Assembly (NCBI GenBank): GCA_963575745.1
Contig: CAUYUJ010007224.1
Coordinates: 290,001-354,000, forward strand
Direction of reading: 5' to 3'
Source of the DNA: Prorocentrum cordatum
Taxonomy: Eukaryota; Sar; Dinophyceae; Prorocentrales; Prorocentraceae
Length of the DNA: 64,000 bases
In this document: piece after piece, positions 21,284 to 33,400 of the stretch
Position numbering within the stretch: position 1 is the first letter of the stretch
Layout of the letters: every line of letters starts with the position of its first letter
Made by a program: the position numbers and the translations under genes
The notes under the pieces: generated by a model
Databases searched by the model: none
Seen by the model: the letters and a program-made list of their open reading frames with translations, nothing else
What the model was told of the DNA's origin: nothing

Positions 21284-23548
21284 TACATTGCCCTGTGCCC
21301 AGTGCAGCGTGCAGCGTGCAGCACAAGAGCACAAGAGTGATAAACTAAGGGCATGGGTGCATGGAAGAGAGATCAGAAATGGAGAGGGGAGAGGTGAGAG
21401 ATGAGAGGATGAAACGATGAACCAGTATAGACTATAGAGAAGAGATAAGAGGTAAGAGGTAAGAGATAATAGATAAGAGAAGATCGAGGATCGAGGCGAG
21501 GGGGGGAGGAGAGATGCACAAGCCACAAGCCACAAGCCACAATCCACAAGCCCATATTCTCAATCCTCTATCCTCTATCCTGAATCATCTTCCTGCATCT
21601 TCCTCCTCCACTTCCTGCACCTCCTCCTCCTGCCCCCCTGCTGCCCCTCGTCTCTTGTTACTTCTCGGCGGGGAGGATGGATCCAGGATCCAGGATCCAG
21701 GAGGAGGGGGAGGAGGAGGAGGAGGAGGAGGAGGAGGAGGAGGAACCCGCTGCCAGGCGGAGCCCGACGCCCAGCCCGACGCCCAGCCCGACGCCCAGCC
21801 CGACGTTGAGCCCGTGCTTTCCAGGGGGGACCGGCTGCGCTGCGGCCGGGCCATCCTGGCTGCGCTCCGGCGCAAAGGGGTGGCCCGGCGCCGGTGGCCG
21901 GGAGCGGCGCGCCCGCCGCGGACGCCCCCGAGGACCGCGCCCAGGGGGGAGAGGAGGGAGGTAGGAGGTAGGAGGTAGGAGGAGAAGGAGGACGACGAGG
22001 AGATGAGAGATGAGGAGGAGGAGGAGGAGGAGGAGGAGGAGGAGGAGGAGGAGGAGGAGGAGGAGGAGGGGGGGGAGGAGGAGAAAGAGGAGGGAGGAGG
22101 AGGAGGCAGGGGGCAGGGGGTGGCGGGTGGCGGGGGGATGGGGGATGGGGGTCGGGGAGGCGGATGGAGGATTGAGGATCGGGGAGGGAGAGGAGAGAGG
22201 AGAGAGGAGGGGGGAGGAAGGCGAGGAATGCGAGGAGGAGGAGGGAGAGGAGGAGAAGGAGAAGGTGGAAGAGGAGGAGTAGGGAGTAGGGAGAAGAGGA
22301 GGACAGGATTGTGATTGAGTGGTCAAGATTGATGGTTTAGGATTTAGGAGTTTAGGAGTTTAAGATAGGATATAGGATAGAGGATGGAGGATAGAGGATT
22401 ACGGATCCCGCCCCTTGCCCCTCGCCAGGGTGACCCCGACGTCGAGGGCCTCGAGGAGTCCTCCTTCACCGTGTATCGGAGTCGCCCGGGCCCCGGGCCC
22501 CGGCCATGCGGGGGGGATGTAAATTGTAAACATATCGGGATCACGATTCGGAACGGCCGTTTGCAATCGGATGCGTAACGGGGAGGAGGGAGGAGCTCAG
22601 GAGCTCAGGAGCTCAGGGCTCCTCTCCCTCAGAGCCCCATGTCAGGGGTCAGGGTATGAATGGTATGAACGAGCATGAGCAAGTCTCAGTATGAAAAGTA
22701 TGAATGAGTCTGAGAATGATATTATTGGACAATGCGACAATGCCCCCCTGGGACCTGAGATGGCATCGGTAGCGCCGTCCTGTCCGCGCATGGTATTATT
22801 GGACAAGGACAAGGGACATGGAGGGGGGGGGCCGATACCTGCCCTCCCCCTGCCCTCCTGGGATGGTGCGAATTCATATTTAGGATGGGCGACTGGTCAG
22901 GGGTCAGGGTCATATTTGATATTTGATTCTACACGCTAACAGCTAACAGCCGCACGGATAAATGATAAATGATAAATGATAAGTCAGGTGGCAGGTGGGA
23001 GGAGAGGGTGGGGTCAGAGGTCAGAGGTCAGATACAATCAAGCCATCAAGCCTCAAGCCTCAAGCCATCAAGCCCTGGTGAACGTGTGAGCGTTGAGTAT
23101 TAAGTATTAAGTATGAGCATTTGAGTGAGTGAGTCGCGAGTCTGAGCATGAGTGCGTGAGTGCATGAGTGAACCCGAGAGAATATGAATATGATTGCGTA
23201 TGCGCATGTGCTCTCTCCGGCCACGCCTCCAACTGGTGAGATGCAGCGCCGAGGGCCGAGGGGCGCCGTTCGAAACGCAGGCCGTTCGCGCTGCGCAGCA
23301 GCGGCCACAAATTGCCGCACTCGGGCCCCCATTTTGGGTCTTGGGTATCTTGGTTATCTTGGATCTTGGGTCTCGGGTAGCTTGGGGCTTGGGGTAACGG
23401 CTAGCGGCTAGCGGCTAGCGGTTGCGGGTTATGTTGGATACACCTGGCCCTGGCCCCTGGCCCCTGGCCCCCCTGATTCACTCATGCTCGGACAGGGCCA
23501 CCGATGCGCGGTGGTCCCCTGAGGAGGAAGTCCAGCTGTCCAGCTTCA
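21284..23548. other. Gene 1 to gene 2 spacer, repeats only
   Basis: GGA tracts lie at about 21,700-21,742 and 22,010-22,100, with a GGGA-rich run to about 22,300. A GCCC(G/A)ACGCCCA repeat lies at 21,765-21,803. The rest is made of many 6-10 base tandem duplications (for example GATAAATGATAAATGATAA near 22,957 and GCTAGCGGCTAGCGG near 23,399). No exon was recognised. Confidence 0.6.
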
Positions 23549-23563
23549 GTAGCCATTTGGCTC
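23549..23563 (+). other. Probable relict spliced leader upstream of gene 2
   Basis: The 15 bases GTAGCCATTTGGCTC match core positions 3-18 of the dinoflagellate spliced leader with a single T missing from the T-run. It lies about 100 bases before the proposed gene 2 ATG and in the same orientation. The flanks have lost similarity, as expected for an older relict than the one at 19,999. Confidence 0.6.
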
Positions 23564-23665
23564 TTTCTGGTCGGGGGTCGGGCCAAGCGCCAAGCGCCAG
23601 GCGCCAAGCGCCACGCGACTCCGGGACTCCATGGGGCCTTCTTCGAGCGGCCGCTCCATGACTCC

Positions 23666-24433
23666 ATGAGCTGTTCCTCGAGCAGCGGCGGGACGTCGCC
23701 CCCAGGGCCCCAGGGCCCAAGGGGGGCGCGCCACCGCCGCGCGGTGGCTCTGGCGGCTCTGCGACGCGCTCGAGATGACGGGGCAAGGGCCAGAAGTTCT
23801 TCGAGCAGGGGCAACCGCCGCAGCAGCCGCAGCCGTAGCCGAGGACGCAGGCACTCGCCCTCTGCCGCGGTGGCGCGCGGGTCGGAGCCGCGCGCGAGGC
23901 GCGCCCGCGGGTCGGCGGGCGGGTTCATTGGGTTGCGGTTGCGCTCGAAGGCGCCATCACCTCCGCCTCCGCCTTCGCCTTCGCCGACGCCGATCAGTAT
24001 CAGTTCGAGTCCGCCGCTGGGGCCGCCGGGGCAGCGCTGGCAACGCCGCCCGCGGCGGCGCCGGGTGTGCCGGCTGTGGCGCGGCGTCCAGGCCCTCCAG
24101 GCGTCGCTGCGGAGGTCGCTGCTCGAGGCCGAACGCCGCCCGGTGACCCCGACGTCCGAGGAGATCGAGCTGATCCTGGCCGCACCTTCGCGAGAAGCCC
24201 GGTGGAAGCTCGCCAGGCGGCTGTCCGCGCCGGGCCCCGCCACCAGGATGCAGCTGGAGTGGGGGCGCGCTGGCAGCCAGGCGTGGGCGGCGTGGGTCGG
24301 CGAAGACGTGCTCTCGGCCGACTCTGTCCTGCGGGTGTTCGACGCGTTCCTGAAGTGTGACCCCAGCTACGCGATCGCCACCCTCGCGTCCGTCAAGCGC
24401 GGGCAGCGCATGCGTTGGCCGCTGGCGCTAGAG
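23666..24433 (+). CDS. Gene 2 exon 1
   Basis: Starts MSCSSSSGG and runs through Arg/Ser- and Pro/Ser-rich sequence into an ordinary helical region (SEEIELILAAPSREARWKLA and on to MRWPLALE). The later part is the convincing portion. The donor is GAG|GCTCGG, a GC donor in phase 0. The ATG is the first one downstream of the relict leader in this frame; the frame is open further upstream to 23,504. Confidence 0.55.
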
Positions 24434-27400
24434 GCTCGGGGCTCGGCGAGGCGGCGAGGTAGATGAGAAAAGTGAGGGGGGTGAGGGGTGAGGAATGAGG
24501 AATGAGGAGGGGGGCAGGAGTTGCTGAGTTGCTGGTGGAGGAGGAGGGGAGGAGGGCGCAAGACGCAAGACGCAAGATGAGCAGGGGAGCAGGGGGGCAG
24601 GGAGCAGGGGGCAGCTGGGCAGCTGGTAGCTGGAAGCGGAGGGGCGGGGGGCGGGAAGCGCGGGGGCGGAGCGCGGGGAGGGGGGGGAGGAGCATGAGAG
24701 CATGAGAGTGCGAGGACGAGAGGCAAGCGGGGAGGAGCCGAGGAGCCCTTCTCCTCCTTCTCCCTTCTCCAGTCTCCAGTCTCGAGAACCCCACCAGAAA
24801 CTCTACTGCAATTACCTGCTCTCTCCTGCTCTTGCTCCTTCTCCTCCTCCTCCTCCTTTTGTCTTTTGTCTTTTGCCCCTCTCCTCCAGCTGTCCTTTTT
24901 CTCCTCCTCCTCCTCCTCCCCCCCCTCCTCCCCCCCCTCCTCCTCGAGCCTCGAGTCTCGAAAGCTTCGCCGGAAACTTCGCTGCAAGTTGCAAGTGCCT
25001 TCCCACTCCTCCTGTCCCTGTCCCCTATCCCCACATCCTTATTCCTTTTTCCTTATTCACCTTCTCCTTCTCCTGTCCATTTTCCCTCCTCCTCCTCCTC
25101 CTCTCGCCTCTCGCCTCTCGCTGAGGTCCAGGGGAGGGCCAGCAGAAGATCTCGCACAAAACTGCCACTGAGATCGCGTTCGCTCGCCACGCTGGCATGA
25201 CGCAGTCCCTCGCTAGCAACGCCAGGGGCATCCGGATCGAGAAGATGATTACGATTCGAAGGCGCGCTGCGGGCTGGGGGCCCGGGCGCCGGGCTGTTTC
25301 CCGGGCGGGGGGGGGAAGGGGGGGGAGAGAGGGAGAGGAGGGGGGGGAGAGGAGGAGGAGGAGGAGGAGGAGGAGGAGGAGGAGGAGGAGGAGGAAGAGG
25401 GAAGAGGAGGGGGGGGAGAGGAAGAGGAGGGGGGGGAGGAGGAAGAGAGGAAGAGGAGGAAGAGAGGAAGAGGAGGAGGAGGAGAAGGAGGAGGGGGAGA
25501 TGAGGAGGTGGAGGACGGGGGGGAGGAGGAGGGTAGGAGGGTAGGAGGGTTGAGGAGGAGGAGAGGAGGAGGGAGGAGGAGGAGGAGGAGGAGGAGGAGG
25601 AGGAGGAGGAGGAGGAGGAGGAGGAGGAGGAGGAGGAGGAGGAGGAGGAGGAGGAGGAGGAGGAGGAGGGGAGGAGGAGGAGGAGGAGGAGGAGGAGGAG
25701 GAGGAGGAGGAGGGGGAGGGAGGAGGGAGGAGGAGAGGGGGAGGGGAGGAGGAGGAGGAGGAGGAGGAGGAGGAGGAGGAGGAAGGAGGAGGAGGAGGAG
25801 GAGGAGGAGGAGGAGGAGGAGGAGGAGGAGGAGGAGGAGGAGGAGGAGGAGGAGGAGGAGGAGGAGGAGGAGGAGGAGGAGGAGGAGGAGGAGGAGGGGG
25901 GGGGAGGAAGGAGGAGGAGGAGGAGGAGGAGGAGGAGGAGGAGGAAGGAGGAGGAGGAGGAGGAGGAGGAGGAAGGAGGGAAGACGAGGGAGGAGGAGGA
26001 GGAGAGGAGGAGGAGGAGGAGGAGGAGGAGGAGGAGGAGGAGGAGGAGGAGGAGGAGGAGGGAGGAGGAGGGAGGAGGAGGAGGAGCAGTGTCCGAGTGT
26101 CCTGGAGTCCTGTCCTGGAGTCCTGGAGTGCCCTGTGCGCCTGTGCGCCGCAACCCGCGTGGCTAAGAGCTAAGAGCTAAGGGCTATGGGCTAATGGCTA
26201 ATGGCTAAGGGCTAAGGGCTGAAGGGGGGGGGAGGAGGAGGAGGAAGGAGGAGGGGAAGGAGGAGAATGAGGAGGGGGCGAGAGGCGAGGGGGGAGGAGG
26301 AGGAGGAAGGAGGAGGAGGGGCCCCTGGGCCCTGGGCCCAGGGCCAAGTCCCAAGTCTAAAAGGTCGCGGTGTAACTTGTAAGGGGTCCGGTCAGCCGGT
26401 CAGCCGGTCAGCCATTGAGCTCCTGATCAATGTGCTAATGTGCCCCCCCAAACCCGAAGCCCCCAGGTGGACGCTCTGGAGGTATGTTCGTCACCGCAAT
26501 GATGCACTCCAGCGCGTTCTGCAGCCGGTGGCCGCTCTGAGAACGCTGGTGTTGTCGATGCAATTGAAGTGGGACGAGACCCAGCAGCACATCACCTGTT
26601 TCTTGGAGACCATCGGCGATGATGAAGCACCAGTCAGCGATGCTGGAGCACCAATTGTTGTCGATGCTGGATCTGCTGGAGCACCCGTGGTCGATGATGG
26701 AGCACCAATGGTTGGCGACGACGACGTTGGCGTTGACGGGCCGGGTGTTTCAGTAGATCAGGTTGTGCAAGTGATGGACGCCATCGCTTACATCAAAACT
26801 AACAACATGGCCGCGCCGATTCCGTGGGTCATGTTCCCAACGATGTTAGAACGCACGACAGCAGAGAATATATGGTCAGCCCTTTCCATGCGCAGCCCCC
26901 TTGATATCAGTGGTATGCAGCTGCCTGCCGAATCAGTGGTGAAATGGATATGGTTCATGACTATTGCGGATCAAGCTTCTTCCAACAGGCGATTTCAGGC
27001 GCCCGGGCATGGGGCGTGGGTGGGGAGGGGGGGGGCATTGGGCGTGGGCCAATCAAGGTTCAAAGTTCAAAGTGGTCAGTGGTCAGTTGCACCAGGCTTC
27101 GGGCTTCCATGCTTCCAGGTTCGTGGTCAGTGGTCACTGGGCCAGTGGGGCCGGGGGGCCAGTGGCCAGTGGAGTCGGGGGCCAGGGGCCAGGGGGCCAG
27201 GGGGGCGCGGGGGAAGGAGGAGGAGGGGGAGGAGGGAACAGGAGGAGAGGGAGGAGGAGGAGGTGCGAGGAGTGAGGAGCGAGGGGGGATAAAAGATGCA
27301 GGGGAGAAGGGGCGATGAGCAGGGAGAGGGAAAATATCAAACGACCAACGAAGAGGGGGGACCGCGACGTAATAATCTAAGAAGATAAGAAATAAGAAGA

Positions 27401-30400
27401 GAGGAGCGGGAGGTGGATGGGGGGGGGTAGCGATTAGCGATTAGCGACCGACGACGAGCGATTGGCAATTAGCAATTAGCAAGACTACGGACTACGAACT
27501 ACGAGGAGGAAAACGGAAAACGAGGGGAGATTGAAGGCCACGGGGGGGCGACGAGCAAAAAGCCAGGAGCCAGAAGCGAACAGCGTGCACAGAAGAACAT
27601 GATCATTCCATTACTCAAAACTTAAGCGGCCCTCGGCCCCTGGCCCCTGGCCACCGCCCCCCTCTTGGGCCCTCGGGAGCTTTGGAGCGTTAGAGGTTAG
27701 AGGTTAGAGGTTAGAGCTCTCATAGCTCCGAGCTCAGGGCTCAGGGCGTCAGGGCGTCGAGCGTGGGGCTGCCTGCGGCCCGCGGCGGCCCGCTCCTCCT
27801 CTCCTCGTGCACTCCTCGCATGTCCCTCCTTGCTCCTTGCTCTTCGCTCTTCGCTCTTCGCCCTTCTCCACGTTCCACATCCTCCCCCATTATTATTATC
27901 CTTTTTCCCCTCCTCCTCCATCTCCTCCTCCTCTGCTCTGCCCTCATCGCCTGTCCTCCGTCCTACGTCCTACCTCCTACCGTCCCACCTCCTGCCCCCT
28001 ACTCCCTACTCTCTACTCCCTGCTCTCAGCTCTCAGCTTTCAGCTTTCAACTCTGGACTCCAGAGGCCAACGTCCCCTGGGCACTTAGCTCCGGGCCCCA
28101 GCCCCTAGCCCCTAGCCCCCAGCCCCCAGCCCAGGCGTACATGGAATCCCTGCTGCTGGCGCGGCGAGCTAGCTCATGTACTGATTGCGTCTTTCCCGTG
28201 TATGGTTCATGTTCTTCACCGATCGGTGGTGCCACTGTTGAAGCAGGATGACATCAACACGAAGCTTTACAGGGCTGCCCACATCTTCGACGTGTCGTCC
28301 TACTGGACTAAGTTGCTGAGCTCGACCATGAGAATCCTTGCCAGAGACGTGATTGCCGGGCGCCCAGCTGCCCAATTTCGCAGCTTCGCGCTACGCGCTT
28401 CCCGCTACCCGCTACCCCAGGGCCCAGGGCGCGTTGCAATCGTCCCCCCCGCTTCTTCCGACAATCTCTGCTCCGAGCAAGCCGCTGACGCGCTCGCGCG
28501 CTAACCGCTAACACCCCGCACTCCCCTTTTTGTTTGAGTGTGTCTGAGTATGATGAGATCTGAGATTGATTGGTCTTCGGGAACTCCACGGCGAGCACGC
28601 GCGCAACGCCACTTCGCCACTTTGCTATTTTGATCGGTCGCAGGCGGCAAGCGGCACGGCGGGGGCGGCACGGCGGGAGGGCATGGGCGCAGGGGGCAGG
28701 GGCGGGGGGCGGGGGGAGGGGAGAGAGGAGGGGAGATGGGGAATGGGGGATTGGGGATTGGGGGAGGAGAGAGGAGAGAGGTGGAAAGGAGGGGGGATGC
28801 GGATGGGGAAATGGGAAAGGGGGAGAGGAGAGAGGAGAGAGGAGAGAGGAGGGAGATTTGCTGAGTTGCTGGAAACTTGCAAGGTCGTGCACAACCATTC
28901 TCGGCCAGGCAGGCACCTGACCGTAGCGGAGCAGCTCCTGCGAATGACCTGGTGCAATTCGTTGCCGGACGAACTCTTGTCGAAAGGCCGGAAGAGATTC
29001 AGAGATGAGGTGCTGGGGCACTTCGTGGGGAACTGGGCGTCGTCGCAAATCTTGTACCACTGCGAGACCCCCAATTGCCCAGGCGGCCCTGGATGCCGCA
29101 AGAGGGCGGTTGCTCACTCAAAAAAGTTGGTCACCAAATTATTGTTCTCGCGGCGGGCAGTGACGCCGTCGGTGTCGCGGTGGTGGAAATGCATGCCGAT
29201 CATCCGCATCACCGCGCTGGGCGTTGGATTCCACCATATTTGGCCCCGCGCGTCCCCACAGAGAGACGGCGGCGGCGATGGCAATGCAAACCTGGGCCTC
29301 GACGCCAACAATGACGACCACTGGCACGTCATTCACAACTTTCGGACCCAGAAGACGTGGGAGTGCCAGGCTTAGGAGCTTAGGATTGGCCTGTTAGCTA
29401 TTAGCTGCTGCGCTCTCCTCTCGGCAGCTCAGCGCTCAGCGCCCAGGCGCTGGGGGCTGGGGCTCAGCACTCAGCAGCTCGGCGTGCAAATCAACCGCAT
29501 CCAACATCCAACATCCCCTGGCCTCTAGTCTCTAGTCTCTAGTCTCTAGTCGATCGTCGATCGCTCGACGAGTGCTGTCTTGCATTTGGTTTATGGGGGT
29601 CTTGTGTCTTGATCTTTGATCGCGCTTTCTCACTTCCCAGCTTTCCGAGCGATTGTTGATTGCTGGTCGCATTCTCAATTCGACACTTGGAAACTCAATA
29701 GTCAATCGGCGAAATGAGATTATAAATTCGAGCAGAGATCAGCCCGTGTGAATCGGATAATCGGATGTGATCGGCGATGTGATCGGATGTGGTGCTCAGT
29801 TCCTGCTGACGCGCTGATCGCTGCCTCTGAGATTCCAAGGTTCCTGCAGGCGGGGGCCACATGCAGATCGCTGCTGCTCGTCCTGCGCAGCGCGGGGTTC
29901 GCTCAACACGTCATGGCCTGGATTATGTCCCGGGACGGGCTGAAAGCGAAACAGAAACGGAGGGATGCTGACATGCCGAGGCTCCCCGAAAGCGAGGTTC
30001 CAAAATCAAAACTAGAATCGATGCTCGAGTTCTTTGACCCAGCTCGATCACCAGCGTGGAAGGCGTTGGCTGACGGCGGCGCCACGCTACAGCCTGAGGG
30101 TAGCGCCTACTGGGATAGCGTCATGGAGTTCAACAGAGCTGGTCACAAAGTTGGGATCACCAAAATATGGCAGAGTCTCTTGCCTGCCCTGGCCCACCTG
30201 TTGTTGAAGACGTGCGCTGGTTCTCTCCGATATCCGTGGAGGTTGATCTTGACTTTGAGCCCCGACGTGGAGCTGCAGCAGCGGATTGCTCGAGAATTCT
30301 ATGACTTGAGCCCCTGCTGTCTACCGCGGGGCTTGAAGCCATTCCACGACACCTTGACGTGCCCTGGGGACGTGCTGGCCGCGGAGGCTAGGGCAGTCAT

Positions 30401-33400
30401 CACCGAGCTGATGTATGTGGCAGACAGACTTGTCCATATTCGACAGGGAGGTCGGGCACTCGCAGACCCGAGCGCATATCGATTCAGCCAACGGTAAGAC
30501 GCCCAGCTTTGAAAATGTATGCGTCGCTCGCTTTGGGAAAGAGGCGTGGCAACAATTCAAGCATTTGAAGAGCTCCTCGCAGACAACCCCTGCCCCGCCC
30601 AAGAGGGGGCGGCGCCCCCGCGATGATCGTGTCAAACGGAATCGCTACTGCGGTTGGAATGCTTACGTGGAATATCATAAAGGCATGGCTGGTGAGGGAG
30701 TGGACGCAGCGAAAGAGATCAAGAGAGGAGGTTCTCCTGGGATCGGAAATCTCTCTGCTCCTGCCGCCTGCCGCCCCTGGGCCCCCTAGGGCCCCAGGGC
30801 CAAGGGCCCAGGGCACCAGGGCGCCAGGAGGGGGGCGGAGGGGGGCAGGAAGAAATAATGAGGAAGGAGGGGGGGGGCGGGAGGGCCCAGGACCCCAGGG
30901 CACAGGACCCAGGAGAGAGGAGCGAGGGTCGCAAGATCGCAAGATTGGAGATTGGGAGTCGCAAGAAAACAGCTGGCCACTAGCGACTAGCGATAGGGCG
31001 GTAGGGCGATAGGGCAAGAGGCAAGGCAAGAGGCAAGATGGGGGGGAGGCGGGAAGCGGGGGGCAGGGAAGGGGGGGGGGATGATAGGGGGTAGGGGGTA
31101 GGGGATGGGGGAGAAGCGAGAAGCGAAAAGGGGGGGAGAGGAGGGGGGTGGGAGTGTTTTGGCGAGGGCGGATGGGGCAGAGGGCAGAGGGCAGATGGCA
31201 GAGTGGCAGCTCGCAGAGGAAGGAGAAGAGGGAAGAGGGAAGAGGGGGAGGAGGAGGATTTCGGTTTTCTGGTGCCCGGACCTGCCAACTGCCAGCCGCC
31301 TGCCCGCTGCCCGAGGTTTCCTGCGCAAGGTCGCCGGGATGTGGAAGAACGAGTCGCAGGAGGAGAGGGACAGGTTCGACCAGTTGGCCTTGCTGGAGAA
31401 AGCGGACAGGAATGCCAACCGGATGGATGTTCTAGATGCGTCTGACACAGGAGCGTCTGACTGCGGCAACGACGTCGAGGAGGAGGCGGCCCGCTGGACC
31501 TGAGAAACTTCCACTTCCATCGGCCAAGTGCATGATTGGATGTGTGGTGCGTGGAGTGTGGAGGTGAGGCGAGGCAACTGGGCAATTGGAAACTGGCAGG
31601 GATGGGCGATGCGCGGGAGGGAGTAGGGAGTAGGGAGTAGGGAGTGGGGGTTGGAGATAACCAGACGACTGATCGACTTGTCATCTTGTATCTTGTCAAT
31701 TGCCAGTTGCCCAGTTGCCTCAGACGCTGACCTCGCAACTGTGAGACCATGAGTTCCAACAGTATTCCCTCGAGCCTCGGGAGTCGGGACTCAGCACTCA
31801 ACGACTCAGCACTCGGCACTCCACACACAACAGCCATTGGATATTGGAAGTGAAGTTTCGGTGTCCCGGGTTGGTCGCGACAGGTGGCGATGCTTGGGCA
31901 CTGGGAGATCGGCTGCGCCACCTCTCCACTGCGGGCGGACTTGATGGCCTCGCCGGCTGTCACGCCTGAGCTGCGCTCAGAGATGCAGACTTGGCTCGCT
32001 GGACTCTTGCAGCGGGTGCCCCATGTCGAGGGCATGCTTCCAAAACGCGTTCACTACGATGCCGCCTGTGACGGCTATCTCTGCAGTTCGAAACTTGCCG
32101 AGGGGACGACGCTGGCGGAGAGCTTCAGCGAGCTACACAAAACGTCTGATGTCACCTCTGCGTTTCTGATGAAGCTCGAGCCAGCAGGAGCAGGTCCAAC
32201 TCTGGTTCGGGCTGCGATGGTCGCTTTACGCCAACACTGCCATGCGCTTAGCGCTTAGCTGCTCAGTGCTCAGCTGCTCAGCTGAACGCTGAATAGCAGA
32301 AATCTAGATTCGGGGAGCACCGAGGATCCGATCACAAGAACTTAGATACTTAGATCTTAGATCTTAGATGCTTAAATTTAAACTGTATGCTAGAAGCTAG
32401 AATGCTAGAATCTAAAATCTAGCTTTATTAATATCTAGATGTGCTGGGTGCTGGGCGATGGATCCCCGATCGTTCCTGGTTCCTTGGATCGGAGATAAAC
32501 TGATAAACTTCCATGTGGTCGCTGCGAACTGGCGAATGGGCAGGCCGGGCGACCGGGCGAGGTGGCCAGTCCACGCGGGCTTTTCAGGTTTCAGGCCCTC
32601 AGGTTAGGGACTCGGGGTTAGGGGGGTTAGTCGGTTAGTCGGCTAGTCGCTAGTCATTCAGCCTTTCAGTGTTCAGCTCGCAGTTGCGAGTGATAATAGG
32701 TAAGAGTTATAATAAAGTGATATGTAGTCATCTGTAGAACGTTGGCAATCCTGAGCGTCGTCAAGTCGTCGCATTTTGGTACTGTGGTGGGCGCTCGTTT
32801 CTTATCTAATATCTAATATCGCTCATCGGCCACGCAGCAAAGCTAGCCGGCTAGCGGCTAGCGGCTGGCCGGCTAGCGGCTAGCCGGCTAGCCGCCCAGG
32901 GCGGGGGGGCCCAGGGGCCAGGGGTCAGAGGCCAGGGGTCAGAGTCCAGGGTCCAGGGGTCGGGACCAGCGGGCGATCTTTGGGGATATGGGATATGTGC
33001 TCTGAGGCCCTGGGCGTGGCAGCAAGAAGGAGTTCACTTTCATCTACTTGGCTCCTTGTGAAGGCTCTGGCCCAAGTCCAGAGGACATGGCCGAGGGCAC
33101 CAACCTGCCGTGGGAATTTGAATTCGCATACAGTGAGGATCTCGACTCTCGACGTGTCGGCCTAACGATACTTACGGATGCCCAACTGTTCCAGGACGCG
33201 CTCTCTGGCCATGCGCTCGATCATTTTGATGATGTCAGTGCAACGCAAATGCTCTTCACCCCTCTCACGCTGATGAAGATGAAGGTGGACAGTGCGCTGG
33301 AGCCCGTGTCGCTGAAAAACGCCATCATCGACGAGATGGTTCAGCTCAAAGACCTCGCAGCTACTGGTGATGATGACGATTGGTTGTCGGATATGCTCGG

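Noticed and set aside
25053-26173. Very long open frames (poly-Arg/Gly/Glu on plus, poly-Ser/Leu/Pro on minus)
   Set aside because: They are six-frame translations of a pure GGA repeat; any frame is open in such sequence.
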